In this document: positions 51,154 to 61,946 of the stretch, piece by piece
How positions within the stretch are numbered: the stretch's first letter is position 1
How the letters are laid out: each line of letters begins with the position of its first letter
From: Pseudomonas resinovorans NBRC 106553
Lineage (GTDB): Bacteria > Pseudomonadota > Gammaproteobacteria > Pseudomonadales > Pseudomonadaceae
Assembly: GCF_000412695.1 (NCBI RefSeq)
Contig: NC_021499.1
Location: forward strand, 4,154,001-4,218,000
Direction: 5' to 3'
Length of the DNA stretch: 64,000 nt
The notes under the pieces: generated by a model
Databases searched by the model: none
The model's input: only the letters and a program-made list of their open reading frames with translations
Told to the model about the DNA's origin: nothing
Program-made: the position numbers and the translations under genes

Positions 51154-52404
51154 TCAGGTCACTTGCTTGCGGGTCATGAAGCGCTCCTCGCGCCAGGCAC
51201 CGCTGTCGAGGATGTCGCCGAGGATCTCCGCGGCGTCCCAGACGTCGGTCAGGCGGGTATAGAGGGGGGTGAAGCCGAAGCGCATGATGCGCGGCTCACG
51301 GTAGTCGCCGATGACGCCCCGCTCGATCAGGGCCTGGATCACGGCGTAGCCCTCGGGATGCTCGAAGCTCACGTGGCTACCACGGCGGGCGTGCTCCAGG
51401 GGGGTCACCAGGGTCAGCGGATGAGCGCCGCAGCGCGCCTTCACGCGGGCGATGAACAGGTCGGTCAGTGCCAGGGATTTTTCCCGCAGGGCCTGCATGT
51501 CGGTCTTGGCGAAGGTATCCAGGCCACACTCCACCAACGCCAGGGAGGTGATGGGCTGGGTCCCGCAGAGGTAGCGGCCGATGCCCGGCGCCGGCTCGTA
51601 GCGGGGCTCCATGCCGAACTGCCGGGCGTGCCCCCACCAGCCGGACAGCGGCTGCCAGACCAGCTCGCGCAGGGCCGGGGCGACCCAGACGAAGGCCGGC
51701 GAGCCCGGGCCGCCGTTCAGGTACTTGTAGGTGCAGCCGATGGCGTAGTCGGCGCCGGCGCCCTTGAGGTCCACCGGAACGGCCCCCACGGAGTGGCACA
51801 GGTCCCAGATGGTCAGGGCGCCGCACTCGTGGGCCAGGGCGGTGAGCGCGGCCATGTCGTGGAGGTAGCCGGTCTTGTAGTTGACCTGGGTGATCATCAC
51901 CACGGCGGTGTCGGAGCCGATGGCGGCCGGCAGGTCTTCGGGCCGGTCCACCAGGCGCAGGCTGTAGCCCTGCTGGAGCATGTCGGCCAGGCCTTCGACC
52001 ATGTAGATGTCGGTGGGGAAGTTGCTGGCCTCGGTGACTATCACCTTGCGCGACGGATCACGGTCGGCCTGCACGCGCAGGGCCGCCACCAGCACCTTGA
52101 AGAGGTTGATGGAGGTGGTGTCGGTGACCACCACCTCATCCTCGCCGGCACCGATCAGCCGGGCCAGCTGGTTACCCAGGCGCTCGGGCAGGCCACGCCA
52201 GCCGGCGCTGTTCCAGCTGCCGATGAGACCTTCGCCCCACTCCTCGGCCAGCACCTGGCGGGCCCGTTCCACGGCGGCCTTCGGGCGTGCGCCGAGGGAG
52301 TTGCCGTCCAGGTAGATCACCTCTTCGGGCAGGCTGAACGCCTCCCGCAGCTCGGCCAGGGGGTCACAGGCGTCGAGCGCCAGGCAGTCTTCTCTTGTCA
52401 TCAT
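51154..52404 (-). CDS. kynU: Kynureninase
   Basis: A 416-residue PLP enzyme of aminotransferase fold type I that cleaves kynurenine to anthranilate and alanine. The PLP-lysine is in [14 protein letters not shown]. The N-terminal [12 protein letters not shown] and the internal [13 protein letters not shown] are family signatures. Translation could start at either of two adjacent ATG codons. It follows kynB by 9 bp. In Pseudomonas the anthranilate can feed PQS synthesis or catabolism. Confidence 0.96.
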   Translation of the reverse strand: MMTREDCLALDACDPLAELREAFSLPEEVIYLDGNSLGARPKAAVERARQVLAEEWGEGLIGSWNSAGWRGLPERLGNQLARLIGAGEDEVVVTDTTSINLFKVLVAALRVQADRDPSRKVIVTEASNFPTDIYMVEGLADMLQQGYSLRLVDRPEDLPAAIGSDTAVVMITQVNYKTGYLHDMAALTALAHECGALTIWDLCHSVGAVPVDLKGAGADYAIGCTYKYLNGGPGSPAFVWVAPALRELVWQPLSGWWGHARQFGMEPRYEPAPGIGRYLCGTQPITSLALVECGLDTFAKTDMQALREKSLALTDLFIARVKARCGAHPLTLVTPLEHARRGSHVSFEHPEGYAVIQALIERGVIGDYREPRIMRFGFTPLYTRLTDVWDAAEILGDILDSGAWREERFMTRKQVT

Positions 52405-52413
52405 GTTCGGATC

Positions 52414-53055
52414 CTAAACAGGCAGGCGACGCAGCACGGCGCGGACCGGGCTGGCGTCGAGGTGGGTGAATTTCAGCGGGAGGGCGATCAGCTCGTAGTC
52501 GCCGGGCGGCACCTCATCGAGCAGCAGGCCTTCGAGGATGGCCATGCGCTGGCGCGCCACCGCGTGGTGGGCGTCGAGGCACTTGCTGTCCTGGGGGTCC
52601 AGCGAGGGCGTATCGGTGCCCACCAGGCACACGCCATGGCGGGCCAGCAGCTCGATGCTCTCGGGGGCGATCGCGGCAAACTCACTCGGCCAGGCATCCA
52701 GCGGCGCGCGCCTCCAGGTGCGGATCAGCACCCGGGGCGGCACCCCGTCGAGATGCGCGGCCAGGTGCTGCGGACGGACGCAATCGCCCGCCTCCAGGCA
52801 GTGGATGACACGGCAGGGGCCGAGATAAGGCGCGAGGTCCACGGCGCCTATGGCGGCGCCATTGTCGTCGTAGTGCAACGGTGCGTCGGCATGGGCCCCG
52901 GTATGGGGTGAGAGGATGATGCGTCCGACGTTGACCGGGCAGTGTTCGTCGATCCGCCAGCAGCGTTCCTCCTGGAACGGCGTATCGCCCGGCCAGGTCG
53001 GGGTACCACTGTCCAGTGGTGGGCTGATATCCCACAGGTGCTCGTCGTCGCGCAT
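52414..53055 (-). CDS. kynB: Kynurenine formamidase
   Basis: A 213-residue cyclase-fold metal-dependent hydrolase that converts N-formylkynurenine to kynurenine. The start [20 protein letters not shown] at 53055 has a GAGGAG ribosome-binding site. The metal-binding motif of the family is [12 protein letters not shown]. No kynA (tryptophan 2,3-dioxygenase) is present in the window. It is divergent from kynR. Confidence 0.95.
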   Translation of the reverse strand: MRDDEHLWDISPPLDSGTPTWPGDTPFQEERCWRIDEHCPVNVGRIILSPHTGAHADAPLHYDDNGAAIGAVDLAPYLGPCRVIHCLEAGDCVRPQHLAAHLDGVPPRVLIRTWRRAPLDAWPSEFAAIAPESIELLARHGVCLVGTDTPSLDPQDSKCLDAHHAVARQRMAILEGLLLDEVPPGDYELIALPLKFTHLDASPVRAVLRRLPV

Positions 53056-53112
53056 GATCTTCTCCTCGGAAAGCGGGAAAATCATGCGTCAGGTGCGATC
53101 GAATTTTCGTGC

Positions 53113-53148
53113 TATCTGTGCGACGCTAGCGCCAGCTTTTCGCAGATA
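53113..53148. promoter_or_regulatory. Candidate operator in the kynB-kynR intergenic region
   Basis: An inverted repeat TATCTG (53113-53118) and CAGATA (53143-53148), with GCGA / TCGC bases continuing inward, in the 130 bp between the divergent genes. Lrp/AsnC regulators bind such degenerate palindromes. That KynR binds here is inference. Confidence 0.45.
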
Positions 53149-53185
53149 ATTTCAATCAGAAGGCTATTCGGAGAATATTCCTCAA

Positions 53186-53662
53186 TTGACCCTGGACAGC
53201 ACCGACCTGCGTATCCTGCTCTGCCTGCAGCAGAACGGGCGCATCAGCAATCAGGAACTGGCGGAGAAGGTCGCACTGTCGCCGTCGGCTTGCCTGCGCC
53301 GCCTGCGCATCCTGGAGGACGACGGCATCATCCGTGGCTACCGCCCCCTGCTGAACGCCGAGCGCCTGGGCATCGAGCTGGAAGCCCTGGTGCACGTCTC
53401 CATGCGCCAGGACGAGGAAGGCTGGCACGAGCGCTTCGTCCAGCAGGTGCAGGGCTGGCCCGAGGTGGTCAGCGCCTACATAGTCACCGGCCACAGCAAC
53501 TACGTGTTGCGGGTGCAGGCACGCAACCTCAAGCAGTTCTCCGACTTCATCGTCAACCGCCTCAACCGCGCCAACGGGGTCACCGACATCCGCTCGGAGA
53601 TCATCCTGCAAGCCATCAAGGAAGGCGGCGGCGTGCTCGACCTGCTGGCGGCGCGCAAGTAG
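53186..53662 (+). CDS. kynR: Lrp/AsnC-family regulator of kynurenine catabolism KynR
   Basis: A 158-residue transcription factor. An N-terminal winged helix-turn-helix (DLRILLCLQQNGRISNQELAEKVALSPSACLRRL) precedes an AsnC ligand-binding domain (about residues 65-145). In P. aeruginosa KynR activates the kyn genes in response to kynurenine. The start is a TTG at 53186, 12 nt after GGAG; a rare ATT at 53177 is in frame and closer to it. It is divergent from kynB. Confidence 0.92.
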   Translation: MTLDSTDLRILLCLQQNGRISNQELAEKVALSPSACLRRLRILEDDGIIRGYRPLLNAERLGIELEALVHVSMRQDEEGWHERFVQQVQGWPEVVSAYIVTGHSNYVLRVQARNLKQFSDFIVNRLNRANGVTDIRSEIILQAIKEGGGVLDLLAARK

Positions 53663-53680
53663 GGCGGCGGGGGTCAGTCC

Positions 53681-53740
53681 GTAGCCCGGATGCAATCCGG
53701 GGAATTCCGCACCACCGCTCCCGGATTTCATCCGGGCTAC
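53681..53740. repeat. Intergenic repeat, CCCGGAT palindrome, copy 2
   Basis: GTAGCCCGGATGCAATCCGG, then ACCACCGCT, then CCCGGATTTCATCCGGGCTAC. Same element as at 31491-31548. Its right edge abuts, and appears to cut off, the 3' end of the rhuM-like pseudogene. Confidence 0.85.
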
Positions 53741-54214
53741 CGGGCTGGCCTGGTCGATCAGGTTCTCGCGGAACAGTGTCAGCGTCTTCTGCAGCTGGTC
53801 GATGCGCTCCCGCTGCGCCTCCAGGCGCCTGCGATTGAGGCTGTAGCCCTGGAGCAGGTGCTCCTTGAGCACGCCGTTGGCCCAGATGCGGAAGCGGGTG
53901 CCTTACCGGGAGTTGACCCGATACCCGACCGAAATGATCGCGTCCAGGTTGTAGTGCCTGATCCGGCGGGCAACCTGCCGCGGCCCTTCCTGGCGAACTA
54001 CCGAGTAATCCTCGGTAGTTGCGGACTCCGCCAGCTCTCCAGAGTCATAGATGTTCTTCAGGTGAAGGCCGATGTTGTCGGAGCTGGTATCGAACAACTC
54101 CCCCATCTGCCGCTGGGTCAACCAGACGGTCTCCCCGTCGAGACGAACCTCGGTGACGCTTTCTCCTTCTCGCTGGTAGATGAGTACTGGCAGTTTGTCC
54201 TGTGTGGTGTCCAT
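53741..54214 (-). pseudogene. RhuM-like gene, broken by an in-frame stop and truncated
   Basis: The N-terminal 103 codons (MDTTQDKLPVLIYQREGESV onward) match the RhuM ('virulence protein') family, with YNLDAIISVGYRVNSR as the conserved core. An in-frame TAA at 53903-53905 interrupts exactly where the family normally continues QGTRFRIWA. The same frame then resumes GTRFRIWANGVLKEHLLQGY and continues to ENLIDQ before running into the intergenic repeat. A single CAA-to-TAA change would explain the stop. About 150 codons remain of a family usually over 300, so it is a decayed gene. RhuM genes often travel on genomic islands. Confidence 0.82.
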
Positions 54215-54279
54215 GGCGTCCTTCCCTGAGGATGGTCGGACGCCACAGTCTGTTGGCCCCAGGGCTGGGACGGGGCTGG

Positions 54280-54897
54280 TCAGGCTGTCAGGAACTTCGC
54301 GATTTCATCGGCCGCATTCGCCAGGTGCTGCTCATGGGTCAGGCCCGAGGCTTTCAGCGGCTTGAGGTCGTGATCGGCCGCCGCCAGCCAGTGCACGCGG
54401 ATGGCATCGGACAACGAGTAGCCCGCCACGGTCAGGCGGTCGCCCATGGGGTCGCGCTCGCCCTGGACGATCAGGGCCGGGGTCTTCAGGTCCGCCAGGT
54501 GGGCGACCCGGGGCTTGTCGGCCTTGCCCACGGCATGGAAGGGGTAGCCCAGGCACACCAGTGCGTCAGCGCCCAGTTCATCGGCCAGCAGGCTGGCCAT
54601 GCGCCCGCCCATGGACTTGCCGCCGATGGCCAGAGGGCCTGTGACCTGCTGTCGCACCAGGGCATGCACTTCCCGCCAGCAGGCCAGCAATTGCGCCAGG
54701 GGATTCGGTGGCCGGCGCCGGCCATCCTCCCGTCGCGCGGCCATGTAGGGGAACTCGAAACGAACCACGGCAACGCCACGGGCGGCGAGCCTTTGCGCCA
54801 TGTCCTCCATGAACGGACTGTCCATCGGCGCCCCCGCGCCATGGGCCAGGATGAGGGTGCATGACACCTGGCCGTCAGGCCTGTTCCACACGAGCAT
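54280..54897 (-). CDS. Alpha/beta hydrolase family protein (KANL3/Tex30-like)
   Basis: A 205-residue cytoplasmic hydrolase-fold protein without a signal peptide. It contains LILAHGAGAPMDSPFM (oxyanion region), GGKSMGGRMAS (nucleophile elbow) and a possible acid/histidine pair in QGERDPMG and AAADHDLKP. The compact form and these motifs match the Tex30/KANL3-like hydrolase family, whose substrates are unknown. GGAG lies 8 nt before the ATG. It is divergent from the ccoN operon, with an ANR box between them. Confidence 0.82.
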   Translation of the reverse strand: MLVWNRPDGQVSCTLILAHGAGAPMDSPFMEDMAQRLAARGVAVVRFEFPYMAARREDGRRRPPNPLAQLLACWREVHALVRQQVTGPLAIGGKSMGGRMASLLADELGADALVCLGYPFHAVGKADKPRVAHLADLKTPALIVQGERDPMGDRLTVAGYSLSDAIRVHWLAAADHDLKPLKASGLTHEQHLANAADEIAKFLTA

Positions 54898-54924
54898 TCA
54901 GACTTCTCCATCAATTGTGGGCGA

Positions 54925-54938
54925 TTGATCCAGATCAA
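54925..54938. promoter_or_regulatory. Perfect FNR/ANR box upstream of the first ccoN
   Basis: TTGAT-N4-ATCAA (TTGATccagATCAA), an exact match to the FNR/ANR consensus, 67 bp before the ccoN ATG at 55006. ANR activates target genes at low oxygen. Confidence 0.93.
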
Positions 54939-55005
54939 TAGTCGCCCAATGGGCTTTCACCATGCTTGCCGCGCTATCTAAAAACCGTGGACGGAAGCCC
55001 ATAAA

Positions 55006-56430
55006 ATGAGCACAGCAAGCAGTACCGCCTATAACTACAAGGTGGTCCGCCAGTTCGCCATCATGACCGTGGTATGGGGAATAGTCGGGATGGGGCTCGG
55101 CGTTCTTATCGCGGCCCAGCTGGCCTGGCCGGACTTCAACTTCAACCTGCCCTGGACGAGCTTCGGCCGCCTGCGGCCCCTGCACACCAACGCGGTGATC
55201 TTCGCCTTCGGCGGATGCGCCCTGTTCGCCACGTCCTACTACGCGGTGCAGCGCACCTGCCAGGCGCGCCTGTTCGGCGGTCCCCTGGTGGCCTTCACCT
55301 TCTGGGGCTGGCAGCTGGTGATAGTGCTCGCCGCCATCAGCCTGCCGCTGGGCTGGACCAGCTCGAAAGAATACGCCGAACTGGAATGGCCGATCGACAT
55401 CCTGATCACCATCGTCTGGGTCAGCTACGCCATCGTCTTCTTCGGCACCGTGGCCACGCGCAAGACCAAGCACATCTACGTCGGCAACTGGTTCTTCGGC
55501 GCGTTCATCCTCACCGTGGCCCTTCTGCATGTGGTCAACAACCTGGAGATCCCGGTCACCCTGACCAAGTCCTACTCGCTGTACTCGGGCGCTACCGACG
55601 CCATGATCCAGTGGTGGTACGGGCACAACGCCGTGGGCTTCTTCCTCACCGCCGGCTTCCTCGGGATGATGTATTACTTCGTGCCCAAGCAGGCCGAGCG
55701 CCCGGTGTATTCCTACCGGCTGTCCATCGTGCATTTCTGGGCGCTGATCACCCTGTACATCTGGGCCGGCCCCCACCACCTGCACTACACCGCCCTGCCC
55801 GACTGGGCGCAGTCCCTCGGCATGGTGATGTCCCTGGTGCTGCTGGCGCCCTCCTGGGGCGGCATGATCAACGGCATGATGACCCTCTCCGGGGCCTGGC
55901 ATAAGCTGCGCGACGACCCGATCCTGCGCTTCCTCGTGGTGTCCCTGGCCTTCTACGGCATGTCCACCTTCGAAGGCCCGATGATGGCCATCAAGACCGT
56001 CAACGCGCTGTCCCACTACACCGACTGGACCATCGGCCACGTACACGCCGGGGCGCTGGGCTGGGTAGCGATGGTGTCCATCGGTTCCCTGTACCACCTG
56101 ATCCCGAAGATCTTCGGCCGCGAGCAGATGTACAGCCTCGGCCTGATCAACTCGCACTTCTGGCTCGCCACCATCGGCACCGTGCTCTACATCGCCTCGA
56201 TGTGGGTCAACGGCATCACCCAGGGCCTGATGTGGCGTGCGATCAACGAGGACGGCACCCTCACCTACTCCTTCGTCGAGGCACTGGAAGCCAGCCACGC
56301 CGGCTTCGTGGTGCGGGTGATCGGCGGCGCCATCTTCCTCAGCGGCATGTTCCTCATGGCCTGGAACACCTGGCGCACCGCGCGCGCCTCCAAGCCGGCC
56401 GAATACGACGCCATCGCCCAGATCGCCTGA
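55006..56430 (+). CDS. ccoN2: cbb3-type cytochrome c oxidase subunit I, ANR-controlled copy
   Basis: A 474-residue heme-copper oxidase subunit with 12 membrane helices. It holds the low-spin heme b, high-spin heme b3 and CuB, and reduces O2 with high affinity. Conserved histidines are seen in [37 protein letters not shown] and [13 protein letters not shown] call it copy 2 by analogy with P. aeruginosa, where the upstream, ANR-dependent operon is cco-2. It is followed by ccoO, ccoQ and ccoP at very short distances. Confidence 0.95.
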   Translation: MSTASSTAYNYKVVRQFAIMTVVWGIVGMGLGVLIAAQLAWPDFNFNLPWTSFGRLRPLHTNAVIFAFGGCALFATSYYAVQRTCQARLFGGPLVAFTFWGWQLVIVLAAISLPLGWTSSKEYAELEWPIDILITIVWVSYAIVFFGTVATRKTKHIYVGNWFFGAFILTVALLHVVNNLEIPVTLTKSYSLYSGATDAMIQWWYGHNAVGFFLTAGFLGMMYYFVPKQAERPVYSYRLSIVHFWALITLYIWAGPHHLHYTALPDWAQSLGMVMSLVLLAPSWGGMINGMMTLSGAWHKLRDDPILRFLVVSLAFYGMSTFEGPMMAIKTVNALSHYTDWTIGHVHAGALGWVAMVSIGSLYHLIPKIFGREQMYSLGLINSHFWLATIGTVLYIASMWVNGITQGLMWRAINEDGTLTYSFVEALEASHAGFVVRVIGGAIFLSGMFLMAWNTWRTARASKPAEYDAIAQIA

Positions 56431-56441
56431 GGAGCCGATAG

Positions 56442-57053
56442 ATGAAAAAGCATGAAATCATCGAGAAAAACGTCGGCCTGATGGCGCTGTTCATGGTGCT
56501 GGCCGTGAGCATCGGCGGCCTGGTGCAGATCGTGCCGCTGTTCTTCCAGGACGTGGTCAACACCCCGGTGGAGGGCATGAAGCCCTACACCGCCCTGCAA
56601 CTGGAAGGCCGCGACATCTACATCCGCGAGGGCTGCGTGGGCTGCCACTCGCAGATGATCCGCCCGTTCCGCGCCGAGACCGAACGCTACGGCCACTACT
56701 CGGTGGCCGGCGAGAGCGTCTGGGACCACCCCTTCCTCTGGGGCTCCAAGCGCACCGGCCCGGATCTCGCCCGCGTCGGCGGCCGCTACTCCGACGACTG
56801 GCACCGCGCGCACCTCTACAACCCGCGCAACGTGGTGCCGGAGTCGAAGATGCCGGCCTACCCCTGGCTGGTGGAGAACACCCTGGACGGCAAGCACACC
56901 GCCGCCAAGCTGCGCGCCATGCAGACCCTCGGCGTGCCCTACAGCGACGAGGACGTCGCCGGGGCCCAGGCCGCCGTCAAGGGCAAGACCGAGATGGACG
57001 CCGTGGTCGCCTACCTGCAAGTGCTGGGCACCAGCCTGAAGAACAAGAGGTAA
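56442..57053 (+). CDS. ccoO2: cbb3-type cytochrome c oxidase subunit II, copy 2
   Basis: A 203-residue membrane-anchored monoheme cytochrome c. One N-terminal helix (about residues 12-32) is followed by a periplasmic domain with the heme motif CVGCH and a methionine ligand in ESKMPAYPW. An AGGAG ribosome-binding site precedes the ATG. It passes electrons from CcoP to CcoN. Confidence 0.96.
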   Translation: MKKHEIIEKNVGLMALFMVLAVSIGGLVQIVPLFFQDVVNTPVEGMKPYTALQLEGRDIYIREGCVGCHSQMIRPFRAETERYGHYSVAGESVWDHPFLWGSKRTGPDLARVGGRYSDDWHRAHLYNPRNVVPESKMPAYPWLVENTLDGKHTAAKLRAMQTLGVPYSDEDVAGAQAAVKGKTEMDAVVAYLQVLGTSLKNKR

Positions 57054-57057
57054 GGCC

Positions 57058-57225
57058 ATGGATATCGGAACCCTGCGTGGCCTCGGCACCCTGCTGGTGC
57101 TGATCGCCACCCTCGGCGTGATCTGCTGGGCCTATAGCGGCAAGCGCAAGGGCGCCTTCGACGAGGCCGCCAACCTGCCCTTTGCCGATGAAGACCGGAA
57201 CGACCCAAGGAGCCCCCGCGCATGA
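57058..57225 (+). CDS. ccoQ2: cbb3-type oxidase subunit CcoQ, copy 2
   Basis: A 55-residue single-helix membrane protein beginning [20 protein letters not shown] and containing [21 protein letters not shown]. CcoQ stabilises the oxidase, particularly the CcoP interaction. Its stop overlaps the ccoP start (ATGA). Confidence 0.92.
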   Translation: MDIGTLRGLGTLLVLIATLGVICWAYSGKRKGAFDEAANLPFADEDRNDPRSPRA

Positions 57226-58157
57226 CCACTTTCTGGAGCTGGTACGTCTCCCTGCTCACAAGCTTCACCCTGCTGGCCCTGCTCTGGCTGATCTTCGCCA
57301 CCCGCAAGGGCGAGTCCCAGGGCACCACTGACAAGACCATGGGCCACGCCTTCGACGGCATCGAGGAATACGACAACCCGCTGCCCAAATGGTGGTTCCT
57401 GTTGTTCGTCGGCACCCTGCTGTTCGCCGCCGGCTACCTGGTGCTCTATCCGGGCCTGGGCAACTGGAAAGGCGTGCTCCCCGGCTATGACGACGGCTGG
57501 ACCCAGGTAGGCCAATGGCAACGCGAAGTGCACAAGGCCGAGCAAGAGTACGGGCCGATCTTCGCCCGCTACTCCGCCATGTCCATCGAGGACGTGGCCA
57601 AGGACCCGCAGGCCCTGAAGATGGGCGGCCGCCTCTTCGCCACCTATTGCTCCATCTGCCATGGCTCGGACGCCAAGGGCGCCATGGGCTTCCCCAACCT
57701 CACCGACAGCAACTGGCGCTGGGGCGGCGAACCGGAAACCATCAAGGCCTCGATCCTCCATGGCCGCATGGCCGCCATGCCCGCCTGGGGCGAAATGCTC
57801 GGTGATGAAGGCGTGAAGAACGTCGCGGCCTACGTGCGCCAGGACCTGGCCGGCCTGAAGCTGCCGGAAGGCACCCAGGCCGACCTGGAAGCCGGCAAGA
57901 CCCTGTTCGCCAGCACCTGCGTCGCCTGCCATGGCGCCACGGGCACCGGCACCGCGCTGATGGGCGCGCCGGACCTGACCCACCCCGCCGGCTGGATCTA
58001 CGGCTCGAGCCTGGCCCAGCTGCAGCAGACCATCCGCTACGGCCGCAACGGCCAGATGCCCGCGCAGCAGGAGTACCTGGGCCAGGACAAGGTCCATGTA
58101 CTGGCCGCGTACATCTACAGCCTGTCCAACAAGGAACAGAAGCTGGCGGCCAAGTAG
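57222..58157 (+). CDS. ccoP2: cbb3-type cytochrome c oxidase subunit III, copy 2
   Basis: A 311-residue diheme cytochrome c with two N-terminal membrane helices. The heme-binding motifs are CSICHGSD and CVACHGAT, with methionine ligands in [11 protein letters not shown] and [15 protein letters not shown] ribosome-binding site lies inside the end of ccoQ. Compared with the second copy it lacks about 13 residues in the linker before the first heme domain. Confidence 0.96.
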   Translation: MTTFWSWYVSLLTSFTLLALLWLIFATRKGESQGTTDKTMGHAFDGIEEYDNPLPKWWFLLFVGTLLFAAGYLVLYPGLGNWKGVLPGYDDGWTQVGQWQREVHKAEQEYGPIFARYSAMSIEDVAKDPQALKMGGRLFATYCSICHGSDAKGAMGFPNLTDSNWRWGGEPETIKASILHGRMAAMPAWGEMLGDEGVKNVAAYVRQDLAGLKLPEGTQADLEAGKTLFASTCVACHGATGTGTALMGAPDLTHPAGWIYGSSLAQLQQTIRYGRNGQMPAQQEYLGQDKVHVLAAYIYSLSNKEQKLAAK

Positions 58158-58170
58158 CTAAGAAACGGGA

Positions 58171-58190
58171 GCGACGCAGGGACGCGTCGC
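58171..58190 (+). terminator. GC-rich hairpin after ccoP2
   Basis: GCGACGC (58171-58177) and GCGTCGC (58184-58190), extended by G/C pairs outside. There is no T-tract, so termination is uncertain. Confidence 0.45.
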
Positions 58191-60034
<1,844 letters not shown>

Positions 60035-60035
<1 letters not shown>

Positions 60036-60646
60036 TGAAGCAACACGAATTAGTCGAGAAGAACATCGGCCTGCTCGCCCTGTTCATGGTGATTGCCGTG
60101 AGCATCGGCGGCCTCGTGCAGATCGTGCCGCTGTTCTTCCAGGACGTGGTCAACACCCCGGTTGAAGGCATGAAGCCGCGCACCGCCCTGGAACTCGAAG
60201 GCCGCGACATCTACATCCGCGAAGGCTGCGTAGGCTGCCACTCGCAGATGGTCCGTCCGTTCCGTGCCGAAACCGAGCGTTACGGCCACTACTCCGTCGC
60301 CGGCGAAAGCGTCTGGGACCACCCCTTCCTGTGGGGCTCCAAGCGTACCGGTCCGGACCTGGCCCGCGTTGGCGGTCGTTACTCCGACGACTGGCACCGT
60401 GCTCACCTGTACAACCCGCGCAACGTAGTGCCCGAGTCCAAGATGCCCTCCTACCCCTGGCTGGTGGAGAACAAACTGGACGGCAAGCACACCGCGGCCA
60501 AGATGGAAGTCCTGCGCGGCATGGGCGTGCCCTACACCGACGAAGACATCGCCGGCGCGAAGGAAGCTGTCAAAGGCAAGACCGAGATGGACGCGCTCGT
60601 CGCGTTCCTGCAAGGCCTGGGCACCTCTATCAAGAACAAACGGTAA
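60035..60646 (+). CDS. ccoO1: cbb3-type cytochrome c oxidase subunit II, second copy
   Basis: A 203-residue monoheme subunit, very close to CcoO2, with CVGCH and ESKMPSYPW. Its ATG overlaps the ccoN1 stop by one base (TAATG), and AGGAG lies upstream. The N-terminal helix anchors it in the inner membrane. Confidence 0.96.
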
Positions 60647-60652
60647 CGCACG

Positions 60653-60841
60653 ATGGATATCGGGACTCTCCGCGGCATAGGTACTTTCGTAGTTTTCGTG
60701 GCCTTCATCGGCCTCGTGCTCTGGGCCTATAGCAGCAAGCGCAAGAAGAGCTTCGACGAAGCTGCCAACCTGCCCTTCGCGGATGAGCCGCCCAAGTCCT
60801 CCGAGCGCGACGAGCAAGCTTCTAGGAGTAACAAAGAATGA
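60653..60841 (+). CDS. ccoQ1: cbb3-type oxidase subunit CcoQ, second copy
   Basis: A 62-residue membrane protein ([20 protein letters not shown]) with [21 protein letters not shown]. Its C-terminal tail is longer and more charged than in copy 2. The stop overlaps the ccoP1 start (ATGA). Confidence 0.93.
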   Translation: MDIGTLRGIGTFVVFVAFIGLVLWAYSSKRKKSFDEAANLPFADEPPKSSERDEQASRSNKE

Positions 60842-61812
60842 CTTCGTTCTGGAGTTGGTATATCACCCTGCTCACCAGCGCCACGCTGATCGCGCTGACC
60901 TGGCTGATCTTCGCCACCCGCCGTGGCCAGCGTCAGGAGAGCACCGAGGAAACCGTCGGCCACGCCTTCGACGGCATCGAGGAATACGACAACCCGCTGC
61001 CCAAGTGGTGGTTCATGTTGTTCGTCGCCACCCTGATCTTCGCCGTCGGCTACCTGATCATGTATCCGGGCATGGGCAAATGGCGCGGCATGTTCCCGGG
61101 CTACACCGAAGTAGCCGAGGGCAAGCCCTTCGCCAACGGCGAACCCGGCTGGACCGGTGTGCACCAGTGGGAAAAGGAGATGGACAAGGCTGACCACGAG
61201 TACGGCCCGATCTTCGCCAAGTACGCTGCCATGCCCATCGAGGAAGTGGCCAAGGACCCGCAAGCACTGAAGATGGGTGGCCGCATGTTCGCCTCCTACT
61301 GCTCCGTGTGCCACGGTTCCGACGCCAAGGGTTCCTACGGCTTCCCGAACCTGACCGACAATGACTGGCGCTGGGGTGGTGACACCGCCACCATCAAGAC
61401 CACCATCATGGGCGGTCGCCACGGCATCATGCCGGCCTGGGGCGAAGTCATCGGCGACCAGGGCGTCAGCGACGTTGCCGCCTTCCTGCGCGTGACCCTG
61501 CACGGTCGCGACCTGCCGAAGGACACCAAGGCCGATCCGGAAGCTGGCAAGGCGATCTTCGCCGCCAACTGCGTGGCTTGCCACGGTCCGGAAGGCAAGG
61601 GCACCCCGGCAATGGGCGCACCGAACCTGACCCACCCGAATGCCTTTATCTACGGCAGCAGCTACGCTCAGCTGCAACAGACCATCCGCTATGGTCGCCA
61701 AGGCACCATGCCTGCCCAGGAAAACATCCTCGGCAATGACAAGGTGCACCTGCTGGCTGCCTATGTCTTCAGCCTGTCGCAGAAACCTGCGGCCGAAGCC
61801 GAAGCCAAGTAA
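60838..61812 (+). CDS. ccoP1: cbb3-type cytochrome c oxidase subunit III, second copy
   Basis: A 324-residue diheme subunit with heme motifs CSVCHGSD and CVACHGPE. Relative to copy 2 it has an insertion ([13 protein letters not shown] region) between the membrane anchor and the first heme domain. AGGAG precedes the ATG. It is the last gene of the second oxidase operon. Confidence 0.96.
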   Translation: MTSFWSWYITLLTSATLIALTWLIFATRRGQRQESTEETVGHAFDGIEEYDNPLPKWWFMLFVATLIFAVGYLIMYPGMGKWRGMFPGYTEVAEGKPFANGEPGWTGVHQWEKEMDKADHEYGPIFAKYAAMPIEEVAKDPQALKMGGRMFASYCSVCHGSDAKGSYGFPNLTDNDWRWGGDTATIKTTIMGGRHGIMPAWGEVIGDQGVSDVAAFLRVTLHGRDLPKDTKADPEAGKAIFAANCVACHGPEGKGTPAMGAPNLTHPNAFIYGSSYAQLQQTIRYGRQGTMPAQENILGNDKVHLLAAYVFSLSQKPAAEAEAK

Positions 61813-61818
61813 GACCCA

Positions 61819-61855
61819 GCCTGCCATGCGCGACGCACTGTCGCACATGGCAGGC
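61819..61855 (+). terminator. Strong hairpin after ccoP1
   Basis: GCCTGCCATG (61819-61828) pairs with CATGGCAGGC (61846-61855), with partial further pairing inside. There is no T-run. It separates the oxidase operon from ccoG and may terminate or protect the transcript. Confidence 0.6.
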
Positions 61856-61946
61856 CGCTATCAGGCGTACCATATGCGGCAGGCAACATGACTCCGACCG
61901 GCAAAGTACTGGTCAGGGCGCCGACAACCGCCGTGGTATGAGAACG

